The position numbers and the translations under genes are program-made. From NCBI GenBank assembly GCA_038363925.1, contig JAQQWL010000015.1, positions 186,001-250,000 of the forward strand: 64,000 nt of DNA, in the 5' to 3' direction. This DNA is from Apiospora phragmitis (Eukaryota > Ascomycota > Sordariomycetes > Amphisphaeriales > Apiosporaceae). Below are positions 56,301-64,000 of this stretch, piece after piece (the first letter of the stretch is position 1; each line of letters begins with the position of its first letter). The notes under the pieces are model-generated. The model was not told the DNA's origin and did not search any database. It saw nothing but the letters and a program-made list of their open reading frames with translations.

Positions 56301-58630
56301 CTATGTTTGGTTGGAATTTTCCCAAGCTGCAAGCCTTTGACTGTGCATTGGAAACTGCCTCTACATAATGGAAGGTGAAGACTACAGTGTTCACGAGGGG
56401 CAGGCAGGACAGAGGGGTTCTTGCGACCCGAACATACCGAACTCCAATTGATGGGCCCTTTTAGGCATCCATATAAACGCCGATCCATCGACTGTATACT
56501 CCAGTCTATACTACATTCTGAAACAGTCGCCTATCTGGCCGGCACCGTGACCTTGCCGTCGGCCATCGTTGATTTTACCTACTGTGAGGGGAGAGAGAAA
56601 GAGAAAGGCATGGGAACCAGGGTGCCAAACACTTGCAGGCACCGGGACAGTAACCGGGAGGCTGCGAATGATGATGGGCGGGCAGCGGGATTGCTGGAAC
56701 AACATGCCGGGCGGCCGTTGTTCGGACAGTGACAGGATGGCCTGACCACATCCAGCACTCTACTTTGAACGCCGAACTCATGCGCATGTATGCAGATTTG
56801 ATGTGCTGTGGAGAAGGAGAGACGATCCGAATACCAGGCTCTCACGATCACAAATGGGGGTGGAGCAGCTACAGTTTCAGCACCGACGAGCGATATTCCG
56901 AGTCGGGCGCGTTGCTCGTCATTGCGCGCAAGATAGGGGGATTGACAGGAGGGAAGAAACCCTTGAAAGCCCGGTTTCTGGGTTTCTTTACCAGGACGGA
57001 AATAAAGACCAACAGGCTTGGAAGTGAAGATGTCACATCCCCCCATGTTTATACTTACCCCAGTCCATCTCGCGCGGCAGAAGCAAATCGAATCTTGAAA
57101 TGGTGAGATACATACAACACCAGGCAAGATCCGTACTGATTGGGAATCTCATATGTACAATATGTACACATGATCCCCTGATCCGCCTAGCCTGCCTCCG
57201 TGACGTCCATGGCACGCGAATAAGACTTGGAGCTCGATACTTTCTCATCAGACCACAACAACGAGTAAGCGGCAAAGGAGACTACAGCTACAGATGGAGC
57301 ACCGTCAATGCCAATGACTCTCTCTACATATCTTCTCTAGCAGTACATACAGTTCACTGGTGGATGTGCTACGTCCATAGCTAGAATTCGTCTCTATCTA
57401 ATCCGAACTCCACGCCTTAGGGTTACTTAGGGGAGCAGGAGATCAATTGATCCAATTGATGGCAGGGGGCAAGCAGCTAATACCAAGGCGCGGCCCATAC
57501 GCTCCAAGGAGGAGCACATCTCCAATCTCCAATACCACCGTGTGCATTGCGTCGCTACGGACGGTGTACAACGCCCACTGGGGCCGACAGGGGGTGCCGG
57601 ACATTCCAACATGACTACAGCATGGAGAAGAAAAAGATGGTGTTCTTCTAGAAGCCAAAACTGGGGCCCTTTTCCAGCTCGTCGGATCCATCGGTGCTTT
57701 GCATTGGATGTAGGTAGGTAGCTATGTATGTACAGGTGATACCACGCCTTTGGTATTATTCAATGCCGACCTCCTAACATGGTTCAATGTTCTCCCACCC
57801 ACCGTCTGTAAGTATGTAAGTAAGTAAATACAAAAGTAGGCATGCTAGAATCACAAGCGGTGTGGATTGCGACGGCAAGCCCATACGAGCGACCAAATGA
57901 AGGTTCTCAAGTGAGGAAGCCGGTGCCTTGGATGTTGCGCTCCGCCTCACTTTTGATAAGAGGAGGGACTAAGTCTGTCTAACTTTGCTAGCTATCAGGA
58001 AAGGAGTATTAATAGACATGTACATGCCTACTTGCCGACTAGCGCTAGTCTAAGCTGCATAGCCGCGCTCGTCAAGCAACCAGCCGTGACCCTGTAACAG
58101 CCAGGATACGGTGATTTCTATTATTACGAGTACCGACACGTTGGGGATTCATCGTTCATTTACATTAGATACATCAATCAAATCCTCCAAACCTGAGGCA
58201 TGCACCACGGTACTACATAGAGTGCAGAGTTATCCCTGACTGGCAATGGTCTTGGTTCGCCTCCTCGGGTCCGATGAATAATTGCTTTGCCGGAAATATC
58301 CAGTCCACCAACACTGCCATGCACATCTGCACGTCAACATGTCACCTCCAGAAACAAACCCCTACTTGTAGATTAATATAATCCCGACCAACCCAGTTAG
58401 GCTACGCTTCAGATCAGGTACATCCCCAGCCAGCAGCCTCCCTACCTTGGGGATTATGTAACGACACGCTGCTAGGTTAGGCCTGCACCTTCAATACCTT
58501 CTTTGAGGTCTATCTGGTCTATCTATCTGGGCTCTGTTGCGTGCATTGCACCGGTGTTGACCGAGTCGATAAATCCGAACAAGACTGACTGGCTAGGTGG
58601 GCTCGGCTCGGCTGCTTTTGTCAGGCGATA

Positions 58631-58978
58631 ATGGCGGCACAGGCAAACATGCCCATCTCTTCCCAGGCCGTTTTGTCGTCGCTCCTGCTTGTTTCCCTCT
58701 GCATATGCCGAACGGACGGCATCTGCTGCCTCCTTCCTACCGTGTCGATCAATTCAGGGCAGCAACGAATTGGTGCTTTCGCATGGATCTATAGATTGAC
58801 GTGCATGCCGGTCACATTAGGAAGTCGTGGGGTGATAGCAGCGGCATGCGGTCGAGGAGGAGAGCACATGCATGATATCTGGTGCAATCGACCCCTTTCA
58901 GTCGTGGACTGCCCTCTGGCTGTTGCCGGGGTCGGTTTCCGAAGGCAGTGTCGTCTTCGCGTAACTGCTATTCACTGA
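58631..58978 (+). CDS. Candidate small Cys-rich secreted protein (weak)
   Basis: A 115-residue ATG-initiated frame. If translation starts at the second Met (58649), the N-terminus MPISSQAVLSSLLLVSLCIC looks like a signal peptide, and the rest holds many cysteines. There is no intron, no recognisable domain and no evidence of expression, and a Cys-rich frame can arise by chance in TG-rich DNA. I list it only because nothing else in the region looks like a gene. Confidence 0.15.
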   Translation: MAAQANMPISSQAVLSSLLLVSLCICRTDGICCLLPTVSINSGQQRIGAFAWIYRLTCMPVTLGSRGVIAAACGRGGEHMHDIWCNRPLSVVDCPLAVAGVGFRRQCRLRVTAIH

Positions 58979-61900
58979 TCATGATATGGCTCGACGAGGG
59001 CGATGCGACAGTGGCATGCAGACTGCACAGCGCTCCTTCTGGAACTGCGCGTCTCCCCAAACGGGGAAATGCTGTACGAGTCGTCGGTGAGACTGGCCAA
59101 TCTTCACCGAGAGCCGCCTCATTAGGTCTTCTTTCTACGTGACCGCCATCATCGTCCGGGGATTCTCCAACGCTATCGCACCCTTTTCGCCTCTGAGCCA
59201 TGCCAGCAACGCCCAGTTGGGGTACCTGGCCAAGATGCAGTGTAACTCTCAAGTCCAGCCTGATCTGACAGTCACTGTTTCATACTCAAGCATGCCGCCG
59301 CATCTGATCTGCACGCGCTGCTGATGAAAGGCGCAGATGCCCTTGCCTGGCCATCAGGCAATTATCATCGCCAGCTTGGGTCGCGCGAAGTGAGTCAGCA
59401 GGAGCAACAACATGATCTGATCGGCCATTCTACGGCCGATGGTACGCCACGACCTAGCGTACTAAACAAGGCCCCTTGCAGTCTGCTGCAGCTTCGCGTC
59501 TCCAGCCAGGATCCGGTTGATCGCCAGCCAGGGCCGGCCGGACAATACAAACCACCGCCGTACTGTATTTGTTTGGGTATCTTGGAGTATTGGTACCCCC
59601 GAAGACAGCGCAGCCCTATATGCGAGATATAGGAAACATGGGCTAGGATATAAGCGAGCCATGTGAGATTGCGGTGTTGGAGCCCCCAGATTATGCTATT
59701 AGTCACATCCAACCTCATCGGAGTAAATTCCCAACTAGATTTGCTTGCCCAATGGAGGGAAGGTCCTGTTTACTAGGTCCCTCTGTGCTGACGAGGCACA
59801 TGGTCGACGTTACGGCAAGACTGAAAATCCTAGTCCTGCGTTTCGTTTCCCGGGGAGTTTGTTTCCCTGAAACATCACAGGGATTTCGCGTCGGCTACCA
59901 ACGAGCTGGTACGGGAGCCAATACCAAGCGCACCCAAACCCGCTCATCTCAAAGCCGACGAACCTATAAGCCGGGGTAGGCTTACTGCGAGAGCCACAGT
60001 GTGCCAAGTTGCCAGCTCCTGTACAGCTATACTGCTACCATTGGCACTTGACCGGCCTTTTTCTATCTCACTTCTCACATATCCGCTTGACCGCCTTGTC
60101 ATACGCCGTGGTTTCCTCCTCAAACTATCACCAGTCAGCAATGTCTACAACAGATGTAGGCCAGCGACGAAGCGGATTAGGGCGGTCACGCGCAGCGAAT
60201 GTTCCGCACCCCAATACAGTTTCACACGCGCAAGTGTGAAACGTGGTCTGCGATGCGGTCATCATATCATCAACGGTTCCATGCAGATGACTGGTCCAAT
60301 GGATGGTTACCTGGCCCAATCCGGTATCTCAAAAGCCCAGGAGCTGTTTCCGCCTGCTTGTAATTTGAACTGGGGGGCATCCATTATATGTGATGGCCAG
60401 GCTATATACCGAGACCGCCGCAGATGTCGGCCGTCTTAGCTTACAGCGACGGCGCCATGGCATCACGGGGCCATCTGTCTCGGGACCTCGGCTCCCGATG
60501 GCTATGCCTACTGCCCCGACGAACGACAAATGATGAATTTCGCTCGTTCATTCCGTGTATCCTGCGGATGGGTCCTCTATCGCACCAGGAACCATTCAAG
60601 TTGTGCCAGCTTGCAAAGATTACATGACGCCTTTTTGATGACAATTTCGCTTAATAGCCCCGGGTTAGATTGCTGCTTAAGGAAGAGAGCAAGGAGGCCA
60701 GTATTCAGCACTCTATCTCTCTCCTTCTCCGAGTTATCAGGACTGATCGCAAATTGTTTCTCCATGTGGGGAACGAAAGCGGACGCCCGTGTGTGCACGA
60801 GCGCAACACGCCTTTTGCAACATGTCTCCCACTAATTGCTTATATCGACTTTCACCTACCTTGGTTACGCCCACATCGAACCAGAGGCGAGGAGTATGAA
60901 TGACCTGCCAACCAAGCCCATATTGTCTTCAAGGGTGCTGCAGGGCAGAGGTAAGCCTCAGCTTCGTCTAAATATGGTGCTTCCCTCCTAGAAACCCCAG
61001 CCACCAACCACATTGCCCCTAGGTGCGGTCATTTCTGGGGTAATGCAGTACGACGTCAGTCGGGATCGCTTTTGTGTAAGCACTTGGGTTGCCTCTTTGA
61101 CCCTTTGGAGGGAATTTCTAGATTACGACCTTGATAGGTGTTGCATATGTAGCCGGCCTAGCTTGGCATTGGATGATATGATGATGGTTCTGGTATGTAG
61201 TGTATCGTACCTTATCTCCGGCTTACGTTCAATCTTCCGTGCTTCTATTGACCACACCTCCTTCAGGCCTGGGGCTGATCTACAAATCCTCCCAGAACGG
61301 CAAAATCACTTTCCCCCCGACCTGAAAGAGATATGACAAGACTTCCTTTTGGGCGGTCAGCAGGACAACCTACATGTGCAGATGGGACCTTATATGCATA
61401 ATGCATACCAATTTCCGCTAGGTCAGGGCCCATGGTGGTTTACCGTTGGCAATGCCAGGCAACAGTCTATACACAGCCGAACACAACGCGAATCTAAGGT
61501 GGGTGTCGTCTGGATGGGATTGCAACAGCGGCGCGGTGGCAAGCGGCGCTTTTGAAGATGCTATGCTGAGGAAGATCATCGTCATGGTAGCAGCATATTC
61601 AGTATTAACGATGACAGAAGTGAAGAAGGCGTAAGCAACCACAGCGCCCACTGTGTCTCGAGATTGCCAATCTGTCTCAGCAGTAGCAATCCATCTCACA
61701 ATAAAAGTCCCAACATCCCCTCGTTATAACCGCTGACATCGATTCCATGGGCATGCTACTTGATGCACGGGGGTGAAAGTCTCATCCAGCGTACCAGTCA
61801 ACACAAACTACAGCACTGTCCTTTTTCAGCTCTCGTCAGCTGGCGAGGTAGGCCGAGGCCGATCTGGCTTCGTGCGTTGGCTAGAGTGTGCATACGTGTG

Positions 61901-63460
61901 TGTGCCTGTGTGTGAAAGGGGATGTGGGTGTGGGTATGGTATGGTATGGGCATGGCAGGTATGTGTTTGCGTAGATGTTCTACTTGTATCCCTCGAAGGT
62001 CGATGTAGTTTGTAGTAGCATGTTGTCACTGTGAGATCGATAGCATGTATCGTTTCTTCACGATGTCCTTTTTCTTGCCTCTTTTTGGCTGCTGCCACAC
62101 CACCGAAGTACGCCAAACGCCTGCATGTTGATAGCTCGCCTGTGCGCGCATGATCGCCCACTGCCCTCCTTTGGGTTGCAGCCCCCTTCTCCTATCTCAC
62201 CCTCCAGCAAGGTAGATGTACTCGCCGTGTTTGAAATGCAGTAATGCAACCCTGGAGATTACCTTGTCAGCTTTGCGACTGCTCGGAAATGATGCTACGG
62301 TATTTATTTTTTATTGCATACGCGTCGATGTAGAGCAGGTCTCTTTAAATTTCCACCACATGTGCCTGCTCGTGCTCCGGCCAATCAGCAGCCTTCGACC
62401 AAGACTCCGGCGCAAGCAATAAAAATGCTGTGAGACGCCATGCTACATATGTATATGCGTGCTTCCTGCACCTCAGCCTGGTTGCCTCTTTCTGTCCGCC
62501 TTGCCGGACCGCTCTCTGGTTGGTCTACAGTATGCCCTCCCCCCCTCGCTCGCGCCCTCTAGCAACTTGCCCGCCTGCCCGCTGGCACCCCCTTGCATAT
62601 ATTTCATGCATACATACGCGAGGTCTGTGTGCGTCTATTCCCCGGAACAGTATAGGCGTAGGTCCCTTCTTTTCTTTTTCCCGCCTCTTTCTCTGCATCT
62701 CAGAAGAGATGGGGAAGGAGACTCAACTTGGACGGAGTGGAAGGCGATGGGCCGTGGTGGATGCACACGAATCGTAGACGCAGAGAGCAAGAAAGGGCCG
62801 TGCCGGCCGTGAAAAGCCGTCTGGCCGCCCGCCCGCCCGCTGAAGCTGCCCTGGGTCTGTGGTACCATGCAACGTCACGACTCCGTCACCATTTTGGCAG
62901 TGAGGCACTTCGGTAGCTGGACCCAGCCCGAGCTCGATTATGGTTCTGATACTTACGATAAAAGGCGGGGGGCAACAGATGAGAATGCTACCATGGTAAT
63001 TTTTTTTTTTACCCCTGAAGTTGGCCGCGGCCAATCACGGGATGGTGTATGATATATCTCGTCTCTGTTCCCGTTGCATGTAGGTATGCTCCGTTTGCGG
63101 TGGTCCACGTGCCATAGCCGTCTAGTTGCTACAGTCTTAACCTGGTGTTCCCTGTGACCCTGTCGTGGAATAATTGATGCTGTGGGATGACTTTGGCTCC
63201 ATGACTGATGAGACGATCGGCTTGATAGACCAGGATGCGGTAGTACAAGGCGTGATAAGGCAGAGACAGATTTAGTTTCCCTTGCAGATTGTCTCGGATG
63301 ACGCGATCGACACGGATGTTTGTCTTTCCTCTAATTTCTTTTTTCTTTTCCTCGCTCTGTATATGGCCGTACGTAGGTGCTTGACAGGCACTGCTAGCTG
63401 CTGTCACCGTGGAGAAAGTGAGACATCGTGGCCCTCGACCCGTGTAACCTCCGCCCTTTC

Positions 63461-63490
63461 ATTCATTCATTCATTCATTCATTCATTCAT
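63461..63490. repeat. Microsatellite (ATTC)7.5
   Basis: Thirty bases of uninterrupted ATTC units, directly preceding a short plus-strand ORF at 63494 that has no recognisable features. Confidence 0.85.
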
Positions 63491-64000
63491 ACCATGACAC
63501 AATCGCATGTTTCGGAAGCCGCCGTCTCTGCCAAAAGGCGTCGAGATCCGGCTTGGGAAACCCTGAGTGACTGCCTCTCCACTTGTTTGCTTGCTCCCTG
63601 CACAAGCCACGAGAGGCGACTAACGCGCCAGAGTACTTTCAGGCCCCAAACCACCAAGTCAAGGGTGAGGGGGCGGCCGCGACCACACCATAGATAGATA
63701 TACACATTTGGCTGCGGATGGGGAAGGAGACCGAGCCCCGCCGCTGCAAAGATATGGTTCAATTGTCCGATTGCTTGGATTACCGGTCCCAGCAGTCCGA
63801 GAACCCCTTGGCGCTGTGGTTCCGAGTATGTCTGTCTCTACCCTGCCAGTAACTGGCTGCCCTCTACGAGCCTGTCTTACGGGGCACACGCAATAATGGT
63901 AGCTGCAGCATCGGATCAGCGGGTCATGCCATCGCCTCATCAGAGATAGAGACACAACGTCGTTGGACACACCGGAACTATTTCTTCTGGGCCCTTGACT

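Larger units (their letters stand above)
50401..64000. other. Gene-poor region of 13.6 kb
   Basis: Composition is ordinary and many frames of 60-180 residues occur on both strands, none with recognisable domains or a convincing exon structure. Repeated short TAGGTAGGTA/GTATGTAAGT-type stretches (for example 57710-57735 and 57808-57830), a GT-rich patch near 61896-61935, a T run at about 63000-63010 and an (ATTC)n array near 63461-63490 are the only simple repeats. A Cys-rich ORF at 58631-58978 and a tRNA-like hairpin at 53377-53395 are described separately. The span may be the long regulatory region of a gene beyond the window, or hold noncoding transcripts; neither can be shown here. Confidence 0.4.

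Noticed and set aside
56579..57127. 182-residue minus-strand ORF
   Set aside because: No recognisable domain, overlapping frames of similar length on the other strand, and no splice context.

Overview
The window reads as nuclear DNA of a filamentous ascomycete (Pezizomycotina, most likely a Sordariomycete). The genes are fungal families, introns are short with GTRAGT-type donors and YAG acceptors, and one 4.5 kb AT-rich block is saturated with TpA while keeping CpG, as expected after repeat-induced point mutation (RIP). I recognise ten protein-coding genes; two long stretches hold no gene I can support.

Layout. 1-313: 3' part of a DEDDh exonuclease-like gene (+). 626-1931: AIM6-like membrane phosphodiesterase (-). 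3259-4302: lysine-rich CCDC137-like protein (+, two apparent frameshifts). 5250-12111: B-block-binding subunit of TFIIIC (+, seven apparent frameshifts, ending in an 18-bp coding repeat). 12133-16614: transposon island made of two RIP-mutated TA-target elements side by side with inverted interiors and a shared central TA; the first is split by a 646-bp solo LTR with a 5-bp target duplication. 17247-18311: UBE2J1-like tail-anchored ubiquitin-conjugating enzyme (-). 18854-20315: C2H2 zinc-finger protein (-, one frameshift). 21722-26139: SAC3, TREX-2 scaffold (-, with a 16-nt first coding exon). 28164-29467: conserved fungal protein of unknown function behind a 16-base C run (+, one frameshift). 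30658-31740: nitronate monooxygenase (+). 33296-34252: 2EXR-domain protein (-). 45025-48501: phosphoinositide-specific phospholipase C (-).

The genes do not form a metabolic cluster. Most are housekeeping functions: tRNA and 5S transcription (TFIIIC), mRNA export (SAC3), ER-associated ubiquitination (UBE2J1-like) and lipid signalling (PLC). The gaps 34253-45024 and 48502-64000 have ordinary base composition, no RIP signature and only scattered short ORFs.

Two features stand out. The first is the transposon island, whose terminal repeats, shared TA, RIP transitions and LTR target duplication can all be read base by base. The second is a series of one-base frameshifts in otherwise conserved genes, concentrated in the 3' half of the TFIIIC gene beside the island. 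Several fall at G or C runs, so assembly indels are the first explanation to exclude; decay of a real locus is the alternative. I did not find a clearly new biological system. Coordinates come from manual reading, and splice sites could be off by a base.
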